A stretch of 64,000 nt of DNA from Euleptes europaea (lineage: Eukaryota > Chordata > Lepidosauria > Squamata > Sphaerodactylidae), in the NCBI RefSeq assembly GCF_029931775.1, contig NC_079330.1:7085206-7149205 (forward strand), written 5' to 3'. The notes under the pieces are model-generated. The model made no database searches. It had not been told where the DNA came from and was given only the letters and a program-made list of their open reading frames with translations. This document shows, piece by piece, positions 31,967 to 43,046 of this stretch. A program made the translations under genes and the position numbers. How positions within the stretch are numbered: the stretch's first letter is position 1; each line of letters begins with the position of its first letter.

Positions 31967-32414
31967 CAGTGGTTCCCAAATGTTTCGGGGCCAGTGCCCC
32001 CTTGGTTCCACAAACTCAACCCTAGTGCCCCCTACCCTATAAAAAGCATTATTCAAAATAGGGGCTGGCATGACGCACTAAAGAAGATAGTCACAATAAA
32101 ATTTCAAAACGGGAACAATTGATTGCACATCTATTCAAAATCAAATTGCAACTTTTAAGTTGAAATGGATTCAACAAAACTGATGAACTTGATCCAGTGG
32201 TACCGGCTCTTCAAAGTCTGGGAAAAAATAGTGATAAGTTTCCACCAAATTTGCCAGCATGGTGCCACAGCTTGATCTGTTGTAAATTAGTGAACAACAC
32301 AGTTGAAGAGACCCCACTTCTAGCACCCCCCTGCTGCCCCCTTGCCTCTTAGCGCCCCCCTAGGTAATCCCACCGCCTCCCAGGGGGTGGTACTGCCCAC
32401 TTGGGGAACCACTG
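31967..32414 (+). mobile_element. hAT non-autonomous element (CAGTGGTTCCCAAA ends)
   Basis: A 448-bp element with ends CAGTGGTTCCCAAA and TTGGGGAACCACTG. Flanks TTCCAGAT (31959-31966) and TTCTAGAT (32415-32422) match at 7 of 8. No transposase frame. Confidence 0.93.
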
Positions 32415-32482
32415 TTCTAGATTGATACCTGAGCTTTAGCAGAGTGCAAATTAAACCTTTCAAAAGCTATAGACTTTACACA

Positions 32483-32787
32483 AGCCAGCATGGTGTAGTA
32501 GTGGATAAGAGCTGTGGACTCTAATCTGGAGAACTGGGTTTGATTCCCCACTCCTCCGCATGAGCGGCGGACTCTAGTCTGATGAACCAGGTTGGTTTTC
32601 CCCCCTCCTACACATGAAGCGTGCTTGGTGACCTTGGGCCAGTCACAGTTCTCTCCGAACTCTTTCAGCCTCACCTACCTCACAAGGTATCTGTTGCAGG
32701 GAGGGGAAAGGAAGGAGATTGTAAGCCGGTTTGATTCTCCTTAAAGGTAGAGTAAATCGTCATATAAAAACCAACTCTTCTTCTTCA
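32483..32787 (+). mobile_element. tRNA SINE (GGTGTAGTAG family)
   Basis: Full-length plus-strand copy, tail AAAACCAACTCTTCTTCTTC. Confidence 0.88.
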
Positions 32788-33778
32788 CCACACCCCTGGG
32801 CTGCTGTCTCAGTTAAAATCCCCCCCTCTTTGCCCCTTGGAGGGAAACTTTTAAGATACCTGTGGGTTTTCCCCTGTGGGGCAAATAGCATCTTGGGGAG
32901 GGCATAAATTGGGGGAAAGGCACAGGGAGGGTTATGCCAGCTGATTCAGCCTTCCACCCCGTGGCTGCTTTAAAGGAATTTAAAAAGCCACCCAAAATCA
33001 AATTACAAATTTCCCGTCTTGTCTTGTTTTGACCCTCAAACTGGGTGGAAAAGTTTACCCACAACCCCACAGCTGCTTGAAGCCGACATAGGGGGGAAAT
33101 AACGGGCACCGTGGTGGTGGTGGGGGGAATGACATAAGAGGAGAGTTTAAATCCGTTTTCCCCCCGGAGTTCTGGCTTCAATCAATATCTGGCTCCCGAC
33201 CTGATACTGCCAATTTTCAGGGCCAGTTGACACATCGGGTGTTCTGACCATGGAGTGCCAGCGTCATGGGCAATTTTGGCCCCGGGATGGCAGCGGTCAT
33301 TTCATCCCCAGGTGTAATTTGTTTCCAGCGTGGCTCCCCGCAGGGGAAGCCGCAGAGAGGCGCTCCGAAGTGCAAACCTTTTGAATGCTACCTTTGAAAT
33401 CATTGTTATTGCCTAGAGACGTGTTTTGTCTTTCCCTCTCCCCTTTCTTTCTTGAAAATGGATCTGATACTTACGCCAACTTGTAAAGAGCTGGAGCCGG
33501 CTTGCAAAACCTTTGCGTTGTAACAAGCAGAGGCCAACAGAACTGGAGGCCCTCCTGAAGGAGTCGGGAGTGAACAGACATGTCCAATTCTCTGTGTGCA
33601 TGTTAGCTCAGGCCTGGTGCCCATGTAAACCACCAGGCGGCAAATTGGTGCCCTAATTAACATCATGGAACGCTTGTTTGCAGGACTAATTTCTTGTCCG
33701 GCTGGAAGATGCAAAAAGAAGCTTGTCAGGCGCTGCCTTGGGGGCATAGCCTTTCAATATAAAAATATTTAGCGCTGC
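32788..33778. other. Intergenic, repeat-poor, nothing recognised
   Basis: About 1 kb with no recognised repeat and no supported gene. It is one of the longest such stretches between MIB2 and MMP23. Confidence 0.45.
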
Positions 33779-33825
33779 ACACGTGGGCGCCTTATACTGA
33801 ATCAGACCATTGGTCCATCAAGGTA
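33779..33825 (-). mobile_element. tRNA SINE 3' fragment
   Basis: Complement of the GACCAATGGTCTGATTCAG end of the CATCTGCTTGGCATGC family. Confidence 0.65.
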
Positions 33826-33831
33826 AGTATT

Positions 33832-34350
33832 GTTAAAATCTGGAACTCCCTGCCCCGGGATGTGGTGATGGCCGCCAACTTGGAAAGTTTTAAGAGGGGA
33901 GTGGACATGTTCATGGAGGAGAGGGCTATCCATGGCTACTAGTCGAATGCTAGTCATGATACATACCTATTCTCACCAGGATCAGAGGAGCATGCCTATT
34001 ATATTAGGTGTTGTGGAACACAGGCAGGATGTTCATTGAGCACATGAAGCTGCCTTCTACTGAATCAGACCCTTGGTCCATCAAAGTCAGTATAGTCTAC
34101 TAAGACTGGCAGTGGTTCTCCAGGGTCTCAGGCAGAGGTCTTTCACATCACCTACTTGCCTAGTCCCTTTAACTGGAGATGCCAGGGATTAAACTTGGGA
34201 CCCTCTGCATGCCAAGCAGATGCTCTACTGCAGAGCCGCAGTTGTCTTGCTTGTGGGCTTCTTAGAGGAACTTGGTCGACCACTGTGGGAACGAACTGCT
34301 GGACTTGATGGGCCTTGGTCTGATCCAGCATGTTCTTATGTTCTTTTCTT
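33832..34350 (+). mobile_element. CR1-related LINE 3' end, split by a SINE
   Basis: Pieces 33832-34036 and 34238-34350 form one 3' end (GGAACTCCCTGCCCCGGGAT to CTTATGTTCTT). Confidence 0.85.
34037..34237 (-). mobile_element. tRNA SINE (GCATGCCAAGCAGATGCTC family, reversed)
   Basis: A full-length reversed copy inside the LINE 3' end. Runs from CACATGAAGCTGCCTTCTAC to the complement of the A box. Confidence 0.88.
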
Positions 34351-34371
34351 ATGTTCTTATAACTACTCAGA

Positions 34372-34510
34372 AAGGCAGCAGGTCTCCAGGGTCTCGGGCA
34401 GAGGTCTTTCACATCACCTACTGCCTGGTCCTTTTAACTGGAGATGCTGGGAATTGAACCTGGGACTTTCTGCATGCAAAGCAGAGGCTCTTCCTTCTGA
34501 GCCACAGCCC
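34372..34510 (-). mobile_element. tRNA SINE, 5' part, reversed
   Basis: Covers the tRNA-like head and body only (TCTCCAGGGTCTCGGGCAGA to GAGCCACAGCCC). Confidence 0.8.
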
Positions 34511-34989
34511 TTAACCATCAGCACAACCCCTATCATCAGTTCAAAGCACTTTCAGCAAATTCTCTTGTAATGAGCAGAACATTCCTGTAAGTTAGAGCAG
34601 TATTATTATCCCCATAGTACAGATGGGAACATTGAGGCTGAGAGAGGCAGGCATAATGCATTGGTGGCGGACATGAGTTTTCCCCCCAAATATTTTTTAT
34701 TAAAGTAAGTAAAGTACTTACAAAATATCATGTCTTTCAAAGGAAACATATATTTAGAGCCATCCATAATGCTTCAAATATCAGATTAATGTTCTACTGC
34801 TTTTTATCATTACCGCCTATATACTGTTAGTTTTTATTTTACCAGTGTTTTAACTCATTTTAAAATTAAACTACTGCTTGCAGACATCTGCTTTCTACTG
34901 CCCCTTCTCCTCTATAGACTTCTAATATTGGTATTCTAATTATCTAATACCCTATAACCTTAGTGTGATTATGCATAGTGAGTATATAC
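34511..34989. other. Intergenic, AT-rich, nothing recognised
   Basis: No gene or firm repeat match. Confidence 0.4.
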
Positions 34990-35157
34990 CTTATTATTCC
35001 GTCTATAAGACGCCCCCATGCATAAGACAACCCCAATTTTTTTGATCCCAAAAGTAAGAAAAAATAGGGGTCGTCTTCCATGTATAAGACAACCCCCAAT
35101 TTGGGGGCAAAATTTTAAAGGAAAAAACGTAGTCTTATACATGGAAAAATACGGTAG
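34990..35157. mobile_element. Possible small DNA transposon (TATAAGAC repeats)
   Basis: Inverted TATAAGACG/CGTAGTCTTATA motifs recur, with CATGTATAAGACAACCCCC inside. The ends read TTATTCCG and ATACGGTAG. No clear target duplication. Confidence 0.45.
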
Positions 35158-35962
35158 TTTCCATTTTCTCTGAAACTCCTCTTTAGGTCTTCTGTTCACT
35201 AGATGCGTCAACTTTGCCATTACAGCAAACCCTGCCATTTGCTCTGCGGACATGAGATTTGAAGCAGATTTGGTAACCCTTAGCCCATTCGTTTTACCAG
35301 CTCCCATTTGTTTTATACTGGCATAAGTGTCTTGAAACCCCCCCCCCCCATGGAATTTCTCCAGCCTGTCTGTAATTAAGAGAAGCAGGCTAAATTATGC
35401 ACAATCATGCAAAATGTGAAACTCGGTTTGCATAATTTATTCCAGTCCTGGACCCAGATTATTTGGCACAGAACGGCGGCTCTCTTGGTTGAGCTGACGT
35501 TCGCACCAGTGGACGGCTGCATGAAACGGGGCCCCTGTGACAGAGAGAAGTCTGGAGGGCGTCTTTCAATCTCGAATTCCTCCCTCTGTTTTTGCCTCCT
35601 ATGCCCTACTTAGCAGCTTTTGTTCTTCAGCTGTTTGTGTGTGTGTGTTTATGACGTATGAGGGTTTTTTTTTATTTGCTGCTATTAGAGAGCAAAGATT
35701 TAGTTATGGATGTGCGTGTGATAATTCGAGCACATCTTGTCCTGCGGGGAGAGAAAAAAAATCCTAGGAATTTTGTTGATGGAAGACAGTTGCGGTGTAT
35801 TTAGATTTCGCCTCTTTCTTGGTTATCTGGGTTGTCTGGCTGTATTTCTTACAGAAGTATGACTCATCTGTCCCTATTTACTCAGAGTCATTCCCAAATT
35901 TTTGGGCCTTGACCCCGGTAATTCACTGTCCTGCTTTTTGCCTTTTGGGGGTATCTTCTTTC
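35158..35962. other. Intergenic, nothing recognised
   Basis: About 800 bp without a recognised repeat or gene. Confidence 0.4.
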
Positions 35963-36286
35963 CAGGGCCGGATTTAGGTTTGATGAGGCCCTAAACTATT
36001 GAAGGTAATGGGGCCCTTTATATGTCCAGCTGTCCTTTGTCAACAACAAATTGTCGCTGTTTTTTGTGTTGAATATAGGGTAATTTATGGACCTAATAGG
36101 TATCTAAAGCCATTTGCACATAACAAAATATATATTTTATCAAAATAATTGTTGAATTGAAATACAATTAAGAAGAAGTAAATTAATAGTGAAATAAGTA
36201 TTATTTCCTTTAAATTTTTTGGGCCCCCCCAAGAGAGTGGGGCCCTAAGCTATAGCTTGTTTAGCTTATACTTAAATCCGGCACTG
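35963..36286 (+). mobile_element. DNA transposon (CAGGGCCGGATTTAGG ends)
   Basis: Inverted ends CAGGGCCGGATTTAGG and TTAAATCCGGCACTG enclose 324 bp with GGGGCCCTAAGC near the right end. Flanks match only 5 of 8. A longer copy lacking the left end is at 40036-40404. Confidence 0.75.
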
Positions 36287-36333
36287 ACTATTTCTTGAGC
36301 TTAGGGCAGCTCAAGGTAATAGCCCTCATGGCC

Positions 36334-36766
36334 TAGGGTTGCCAGTTCCAGATTAAGAAACATCTGGAGTGTTGGGGGTGGACCCTGAGGAGGGTGGAGT
36401 TTGGGGAGGGGAGGGACTTCAGCAGGGTATAATGCCATAGAGTCCAACTTCCAAAGAGTCCATTTTCTCCAGGTGAACTGATCTCTGTTGCCTGGATATA
36501 GGATTGCCAACTGCCAGGTAGTAGCAGGAGATCTGCTAATTCAACTGATCTCCAGCTGATAGAGATCAGTTCACCTGGAGAAAAAGGCTGATTTGGCATT
36601 AGGACTGTATGGCATTGAAGTCCCTCCCCTCCCCAAACCCCGCCCTCCTCAGGCTCTGCCCCCAAAATCTCCCACCAGTGGCGAAGAGGGACCTGGCAAC
36701 CCTACCTGGAGATCATTCGTCATAGTGAGAGATCTCCAGCCACCACCTGGAGGTGGTGGCAAGCCT
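36334..36766 (-). mobile_element. hAT-like MITE, subfamily B, split by another MITE
   Basis: Pieces 36334-36498 and 36705-36766 form one copy ending GGCAAGCCTA. A further scrap (36767-36829) follows. Confidence 0.8.
36499..36704 (+). mobile_element. hAT-like MITE nested in a MITE
   Basis: Flanked by CCTGGATA (36491-36498) and CCTGGAGA (36705-36712), 7 of 8 matching. It shares the variant GAAAAAGGCTGATTTGGCAT with the copy ending at 40574. Confidence 0.9.
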
Positions 36767-36914
36767 ACCCGGAGATCAGTTGTAATCCCAGGTGATCTCC
36801 AGCCACCACTTTGAGGTTGGGAATTAAAAAAAAAAAAAAGACAAGAACTCGTGCTGAATTCAAAAGATTGAATAAAAAACAAACAGCATATAAATATTTA
36901 AATATGTTAGACAG

Positions 36915-37078
36915 GACAGAGCCCCATGACGCAGAGCGGTCAGCTGCAGTCCTGCAGTCAAAAGCTCTGCTCACGACCTGAGTTCGATCCCAACAGACAT
37001 CGGTTTCAGGTAGGCAGGTCAAGGTTGACTCAGCCTTCCATCCTTCCGAGGTCAGTCAAATGAGGACCCAGCTTGCAA
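36915..37078 (+). mobile_element. Sauria-type SINE, 5' part
   Basis: Starts AGAGCCCCATGACGCAGAG with B box GAGTTCGATCCC and runs through CCTTCCATCCTTCCGAGGTC. The 3' half is missing. Confidence 0.88.
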
Positions 37079-37177
37079 ACAGCACTAATGGCTTACCAAA
37101 TGACCACCTTGAGGTTGGCAAACCTAATATATCCCACTTTGGAGCAAGAACTCCAGAGTTTGAGAGCACTGCCACAG

Positions 37178-37738
37178 TTCCATCTATCTAATCTGGAGAA
37201 CCGGGTTGGTTCCCCCACTCCTCCACATTAAGCCAGGTGGGTGACCTTGGGCTAGTCACAGCTCTCTCATCCCCACCTACCTCACAGGGTGATTGATAGA
37301 CAGACAGACAGACAGTTTATTTATGACCCTTGACCAGATAAAACAAAATACATGGACTAAAATAGTTTTACAGACAAAGGTTTACAGTCCGAGTCTTAAA
37401 TCACTTTAAAAAAATAGTAAAATAAATAACATCCAAGTTACATCTGCCATTTGGACTAAGAAACTACTCTATGGCAACGAATTTTAATTGCTGCCGTACA
37501 AAATTTTGCTACCTGAGAGGTGATTGAAGGATTATCTCCTTGTAGAAGCTTTTCGATCTTTTCTCTTTCCCTGTCGGGTCCCATTCTCAGTATGAGGGGC
37601 TCAATAAACTTAGAACGAGGTATTGTGTAAAAGTTACAATTCGGGAGAACATGTTCAGTGGTACTGGTTTAACCTCACAGGGTGTCTGCTGTAGTAGAGG
37701 AAGTCGGCATATAAAAACCAACTCTTCTTCTTCTTCTT
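37178..37738 (+). mobile_element. tRNA SINE split by an unclassified retroposon
   Basis: Pieces 37178-37291 and 37673-37738 form one copy ending AACTCTTCTTCTTCTTC. Confidence 0.8.
37292..37672 (-). mobile_element. Unclassified retroposon with 12-bp TSD
   Basis: CCTCACAGGGTG is duplicated on both sides (37280-37291 and 37673-37684), which fits LINE-type insertion. The left edge has (GACA)n and GTTTATTTATGACCC, like a reversed LINE tail. A related tail may be at 43047-43100. Confidence 0.7.
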
Positions 37739-37843
37739 GGCCCAAGGTCACCCAGCGAGTTTCCATGGCAGTGTGGGGTTTCAAACCTGGGTCTCCCAGA
37801 ACCTAGTCTGGCTCTCTTACCACTACACCACACTGCCTCTCAT
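37739..37843 (-). mobile_element. tRNA SINE head fragment
   Basis: Complement of a tRNA-like head: TCAAACCTGGGTCTCCC and ACCACTACACCACACTG. Confidence 0.65.
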
Positions 37844-37975
37844 TGAACCAAATCGGTGGCAGATATGTCATGGCGTCCCAAGACCATTGTGGGTCTGCCC
37901 ATATACACCCTACAACCCTCACATTGCTCAATAGGATTGTATATTTCCTTGCACTGTGTTCCACTGCTCCTTATA

Positions 37976-38163
37976 TAGGGTTGTCAACAGATCTCCTGCT
38001 GTTACAGCTGATCTCCAGCCGACAGAGATCAGTTCACCTGGAGAATGTGGCCGCCTTGGTTAATTGGACTCTATGGCATTGAAGCCCCTCCCCAAACCCC
38101 GCCCTCCTCAGGCTCCGCCCCAAAAACCTCCCGCCGGTGGCAAAGAGGGACTTGACAACCCTA
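37976..38163 (+). mobile_element. hAT-like MITE
   Basis: Flanked by TCCTTATA (37968-37975) and TTCTTATA (38164-38171), 7 of 8 matching. Slightly short near its left end. Confidence 0.9.
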
Positions 38164-38684
38164 TTCTTATAACATGGTACCAAAAAGCCAGTTAAGACTG
38201 CTTAGGAATATATAATTTCCCCTCTCTTTAGTCCAAAATTAAATCGAGCCAGATTCAACAATCCTTGAGAGCCGGGCCAAATTAAACAGCCAGATGTGAG
38301 ATCTGGAGGGGGGGCACCTCATTAGAAGAGGGGAGAATTAATAATAGCCTCTTATGCAGCTTATGTAATTCCATTTATCGTGGCTCCGTACCAAAGCATG
38401 TAAACACAGCAAGCCTCTCTAATAAAACAAACAGCACAGATAAAATACTGGCATAAGTCCGTCAAGGCAAGGGCCATGTATGTGTCATGGTGCTTTGAAA
38501 CAAGTGCTGATCAAGCGTGAGATGCAGCCCTCTGGGAAGATCACCTTTACTGTTTTAAAAATCCCACCAGGTTTCTAGCACATGTTGTGCAAGAAATTAA
38601 CTCGAAAGTTGCCTGTTGCAAAAGCCCCTGAAATCCTGGAAGAGTGAGGGTGGCGATGTTGAGAGAATAGGAGTGGCTATGTGA
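38164..38684. other. Intergenic, nothing recognised
   Basis: About 520 bp without a recognised repeat or gene. Confidence 0.4.
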
Positions 38685-38893
38685 TAGGGTTGCCAACCTC
38701 CAGGTACTATCTGGAGATCTCCTGCTATTACAACTGATCTCCAACTGATAGAGATCAGTTCGCCTGGAGAAAATGGCCGCTTTGGCAATTGGACTCTATG
38801 GCACTGAAGTCCCTCCCCTCCCCAAACCCCACCTTCTTCAGGCTCAGCCCCCAAAACCTCCCGCCGGTGGTGAAGTGGGAACTGGCAACCCTA
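38685..38893 (+). mobile_element. hAT-like MITE
   Basis: Flanked by CTATGTGA (38677-38684) and CTAGGTGT (38894-38901), 6 of 8 matching. Confidence 0.87.
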
Positions 38894-38894
38894 C

Positions 38895-38960
38895 TAGGTG
38901 TGTGTCAAGTGCTGTCAAGTCGCAGCCGACTTATGGTGACCCCAGCAAGGGGATTTCGAG
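38895..38960 (-). mobile_element. 5S SINE / LINE 3' tail fragment
   Basis: Carries the shared tail AAGTCGCAGCCGACTTATGG next to a short GT run. Confidence 0.65.
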
Positions 38961-39433
38961 TAGGGTTGCCCTCCCTCTTCGCCATCGGTGGGAGGTTTTT
39001 TGGACAGAGCCTGGGAAGGGCGGGATTTGGGGAGGGGAGGGACTTCAATGCCATAGAGTCCAATTGCCAAAGCAGCCATTTTCTCCAGGGGAACTGACCT
39101 CTATTCCCTGGAGATCAGTTGTAAGCGGGAGATCTCCAGCTACTAGCTGGAGGTTTGGCAAACTAGAGTTAGCGTGCTGACAAAAACTTAGCAAACAAAA
39201 GCTGCAACAAATTGCACAATAAAGAAAAGTAAGAAGGTGGTATTAATATGTCATAGCCATTGTTCACTGTATACACATACACAAAGGTTCTGTGTAGTAG
39301 CACCCTGATACACGCTGTATGTGTAAACAGTGAACAGTGGCTATGACATATTAATACCACCTTGTTACTTTTCTTGTATTGTGCAATTTGTTGCAGCTTT
39401 TGTTTGCTAACTAGCTGGAGGTTGGCAACCCTA
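38961..39433 (-). mobile_element. hAT-like MITE carrying a long hairpin insert
   Basis: The body (38961-39165) reaches CTAGCTGGAGGTTTGGCAA. The same sequence recurs at 39411-39430 before the true end CAACCCTA. A palindrome lies between. Confidence 0.85.
39189..39409. repeat. Long inverted repeat (about 90-bp arms, 36-bp loop)
   Basis: Arms 39189-39280 and 39317-39409 are close reverse complements (TTAGCAAACAAAAGCTGCAA against TTGCAGCTTTTGTTTGCTAA). The sequence differs from the 3326-3681 hairpin but sits at the same point of the same transposon family. Confidence 0.9.
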
Positions 39434-39779
39434 AGGCGCAGTCTAAAAGGAATCCTAATTCCCCACAAGGGAATCTTGTGAGGCTTAAGACATGCCTGTC
39501 TGTCTTTCTCTGCACATTTTGCAAACGAAGCCTGGACAGCCCCAGAAAAAGGCACCTTTCCCCATCTGCTGGTATGGCAACGGAGGTTTTCTTTGGCAAA
39601 CCGCTGGCTTCTCTGGGCAAAAAAAAGAAAATAAAAATCCCAGCATCCCGCAGCTGTTTCTTTCTACGCCTTGAAGCTCCAGGGGAGCCGCCTGCCAGCT
39701 TTCCAAGAAACCTCTCTCAGATCCTCCCTTCCCTCAGCGAGTGTGAGAGAGTGACCTTATACAACCTATGGGCCTCGAA

Positions 39780-40574
39780 TAGGGTTGCCAACCTCCAGGT
39801 ATTGGAGCAAAGATACACTAGTACTAATGTAGACAAGCTGAGATAAGGATAGTACGAGGCTCTCAAATAACTGCAAAAACATATATTGACAAAAGAATAA
39901 GTGAACGTGCAAACACGTATCAAAGGAAACTTAACTAAGACGTAGTGGTCACAACAACACAAATCAACGAACTGCTATGTACAAAATCGAATATAAAAAG
40001 GACTCTCATACAGTTCATGAGTCTCAAACGGTTCATTTGTCAACAACAAATTGTCGCTGTTTTTTGTGTTGAATATATGCTCTATGGTAAGTTATGGACC
40101 TCATAGGTATCGAAAGCCATTTGCACGTAACAAAATATGTATTTTATCAAAGTCATTGTTGAACTGAAATACAATCAAGAAGAAGTATATTAATAGTGAA
40201 ATAATTATTAAGCTCTAACTTAAAATGATTTTTTATTCATAACAAACTTAATAATGCAAACACATTGGCATTTGGCAAAAACAAAAGTTCCTTTAGAAAC
40301 ACAATGTACATCCAGGTTTTTTTTCCTTTAAATTTTTTTGGGGGGCCCAAGAGAGTGGGGCCCTAAGCTATAGCTTGTTTAGCTTATATGTAAATCCAGC
40401 ACTGGCTATTACCACTGATCTTCTGCTGACAGAGATCAGTTCACCTGGAGAAAAAGGCTGATTTGGCATTAGGACTGTATGGCATTGAAGTCCCTCCCCT
40501 CCCCAAACCCCGTCCTCCTCAGGCTCTGCCCCCAAAACCTCCTGCCAGTGGCCAAAAGGGACCTGGAAACCCTA
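39780..40574 (+). mobile_element. hAT-like MITE carrying about 600 bp of cargo, perfect TSD
   Basis: The 8-mer GCCTCGAA flanks the whole 795-bp unit (39772-39779 and 40575-40582). Outer parts are ordinary MITE (39780-39805 and about 40405-40574). The inside holds AT-rich DNA and a piece of the GGGCCCTAAGC transposon. Confidence 0.88.
40036..40404 (+). mobile_element. DNA transposon piece (GGATTTA/TAAATCC family)
   Basis: Related to 35963-36286 from TTTGTCAACAACAAATTGTC to CAGCACTG. It keeps about 120 bp of internal sequence that the other copy lacks, but has no left end. Confidence 0.8.
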
Positions 40575-40644
40575 GCCTCGAATTCTTGCCTGCTTTACTT
40601 AATGACCACTGCACCCATCTACAATTGTCATTCCTAACAAAGCC

Positions 40645-40953
40645 AGAGGAAGAGGAGGAGGAGGAGTTGGTTTTTATATGCTGACTTTCTCTCCCACTTA
40701 AGGAAGAATCAAACCGGCTGACAATCGCCTTCCCTTCCCCACAACAATCACCCTGTAAGGTAGGTGGGGCTGAGAGAGTGTGACTTGCCCAAGGTCACCC
40801 AGCTGGCTTCGTGTGTAGGAGTGGGGAAACAAATCCAGTTCACCAGACTAGCCTCCGCTGCTCAGGTGGAGGAGTGGGGAATCAAACCCGGTTCTCCAGA
40901 TCAGAGTCCGCCTCCAAACCACCACTCTTAACCACTACACCACGTGGGCTCTC
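40645..40953 (-). mobile_element. tRNA SINE (GGTGTAGTGG family, reversed)
   Basis: A full-length reversed copy, AGGAGGAGTTGGTTTTTATA to ACCACTACACCACGTGGGC. Confidence 0.88.
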
Positions 40954-41489
40954 AGTAGAGTGTCCATTCCTCTCCCCTGGCATGGATCCTGATTCTAGTT
41001 CCTATCAGTCTCAGCCACTACACCACTAGGGTCCTGTCCATAACAGAATGGGGTTGGGGGCAGGAGCTCTAAAATATTTCCATTAGTATGGTCCCTCCAG
41101 CCCTTTCTCCAAGCCCTGGGTTCATTCTTTCTTTAATGCAATGCTTGTATTTTTATTTTAAGCAGCCCTTCCTGTTATTTTAATAACCCTCAAAGAGTCG
41201 TTTGGCAATAAAACAAAGGATTTAATTTAAAAAACAACGCAATGTTGAACAATTAAAATAGTCCCTAGAAGAAGCAACAGCTTGATAAAAACATCATAGC
41301 AGCTAATCCAGCAAGTGATGGGTGAAAGAACAGTCAATTAAACAACAAACATCAAATCAGTATCTATAGAAAAGGCACTGTCAACAAACTACTACCGTAA
41401 GTAACTAACAAAACCATCCATTGTCTTCTGGAACAAACTATTCTTGACCAGCTTCTGGAAAGGGTTAGGGTTAGGTTGCAAATCCTTTC
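40954..41489. other. Intergenic, AT-rich, nothing recognised
   Basis: No gene or firm repeat match, apart from a SINE-like scrap near 41000-41030. Confidence 0.4.
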
Positions 41490-41745
41490 GTAATATCCAG
41501 ACTAGACTACTGTTAGATTCTTTTTTAAGGGGCTGCCCTTGAAAGCTGTTCAAAAACACCCACTGATGCAAAACGCAGCAGCCAGGGGTCTACCAGGGGC
41601 CCACTGCAACGAACATGTAAAATCAGTGCTGTGGCTCTAGGTGTGTTTCCATGCCCAGTTCAAAGTGCTAGTTTTAACCCTGAATGCTCTAACTGGCTTG
41701 GTTCCAAAACATCTGTACCTGTACCTACCTGAGAACTTACTATAG
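41490..41745 (+). mobile_element. LINE reverse-transcriptase C-terminal remnant
   Basis: The DNA resembles the widespread LINE coding segment around CTAGACTACTGTTAGA, GGGGCTGCCCTTGAAA, GCAGCAGCCAGG and TTCAAAGTGCTAGTTTT. Reading frames are broken. The family is uncertain. Confidence 0.5.
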
Positions 41746-41830
41746 GCACTTGCTTTATTTGAGATAGTTACATTTTTTAAAAGCCAAGGTTATAATCTAT
41801 GAATGTCAGTGTTTTGCCCCATATTGCAAG

Positions 41831-41880
41831 ATATGTTGGTTGCTGGGAATGCAAATAGGATTGAGAAGGAAATCGGGATC
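41831..41880 (+). repeat. Unclassified dispersed repeat (ATGCAAATAGG)
   Basis: GTTGCTGGGAATGCAAATAG is shared with 42902, 43446 and 54780, all in the same orientation. Confidence 0.6.
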
Positions 41881-42635
41881 TGTGGGAGGCCGTTTTCAGA
41901 AAGTTACTCCTGCAGAGGCATGATGGGCACTCCCCCTGTCCTTACAGGCCTCTTTCTTGCTGCCTTGAGATTCGAATGTCGTGAATTATTTTACAGATGC
42001 ACTTCACTTTTATTGAACTATTTTGTGTGCTTCATTGAGGGCTGGCCCTGGGGAGGGGGGGTTGCTTCTTTTGAATCACAAAGGCTGCTTATGAATTGCC
42101 CGCATGAACTTAACATAAAATACTCGCCCTCTTTCCAGTTTGCGTCCTCAAAACTGCCGTGAGCAACATAATTTCCTAACATGGTCCATGCGACTTAAAA
42201 TATTCCAAGGGCCAGTTGTGCATCTTTCTTCTGGGTTCCGTTCCCACCTTCCCCTCCCCCTTTTCGTTGCATAAATCTGCCGCCTTTCTTTTCCAGCTGC
42301 TGACACACAGCTGGAGAAGCAACAGCTCTTCCATGAGCCCAGCTGTTCTGCTCGACGGGTTTTTCCCCTCCTCCTCCTCCTCCGCCGAAGGAAGATTGGA
42401 TCCCAGAAATATGATCCAGCTTGGCAGGGGCTGATAAAATACTTGGCTTGTCAAACAGAGGTTGAATGTAAAGTCTAACTTTTTTTTTTCCAGTGCCGTT
42501 GAAAAAAAAGAAAAGAATAGTTTTCTGAATATCCGACCAAGCTGTATCCATTTGCTGCCGCAGCTGTAACACATTGAGTATTGGATGCATGCGAACGGGA
42601 TACGTTTATCTCCCTCTCTTTAATGAAAGACAGCC

Positions 42636-42806
42636 ATGGAATATGCAGAAAGGCTTCGGGCAAACAACATTCACAATTTTCTTCCAGATGACTGTCGGAA
42701 AAGCCATAAATACCAATGTATCCTGAGTTTCATATGCATTTTCCCATTAGTGGTTCTACTGGCTGCTCTCAGACACCCGCTTGGAAAAGATGTTCCGAAA
42801 TTTCAG
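42636..42806 (+). CDS. MMP23: MMP23 exon 1: N-terminus and membrane anchor
   Basis: The ATG at 42636 (context CAGCCATGG, a good Kozak match) starts 57 codons ending at donor GTAAGA in phase 0. Residues 28-45 (CILSFICIFPLVVLLAAL) form a hydrophobic anchor after a basic stretch (RKSHK), fitting type II topology. The residues N-terminal to it are not conserved enough to confirm by eye. Confidence 0.85.
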
Positions 42807-42901
42807 GTAAGAAGCTTTTAAAGTTGTTGAGAGCGGAGGTTTTTAATATATGTGTGTTTTTCAAACGGTCCTTTTTATAGTTTTCCTTACTGAAAGGAAT
42901 C

Positions 42902-42960
42902 TTGGTTTCTAGGCACGCAAATAGGATTGAGATGATGGTTGGGGTTGGTGCAATGGTTTT
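42902..42960 (+). repeat. Unclassified dispersed repeat (ACGCAAATAGG)
   Basis: Copy of the 41831 repeat with one change in the ATGCAAAT core. Confidence 0.55.
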
Positions 42961-43046
42961 GTTCCCCTCTGCAGGGAACATTGTTCAGAACTAGGCATTG
43001 TTCAGAACTGTAAGATCATCCTTGACCCTTCGCATCTATCTTGTAG

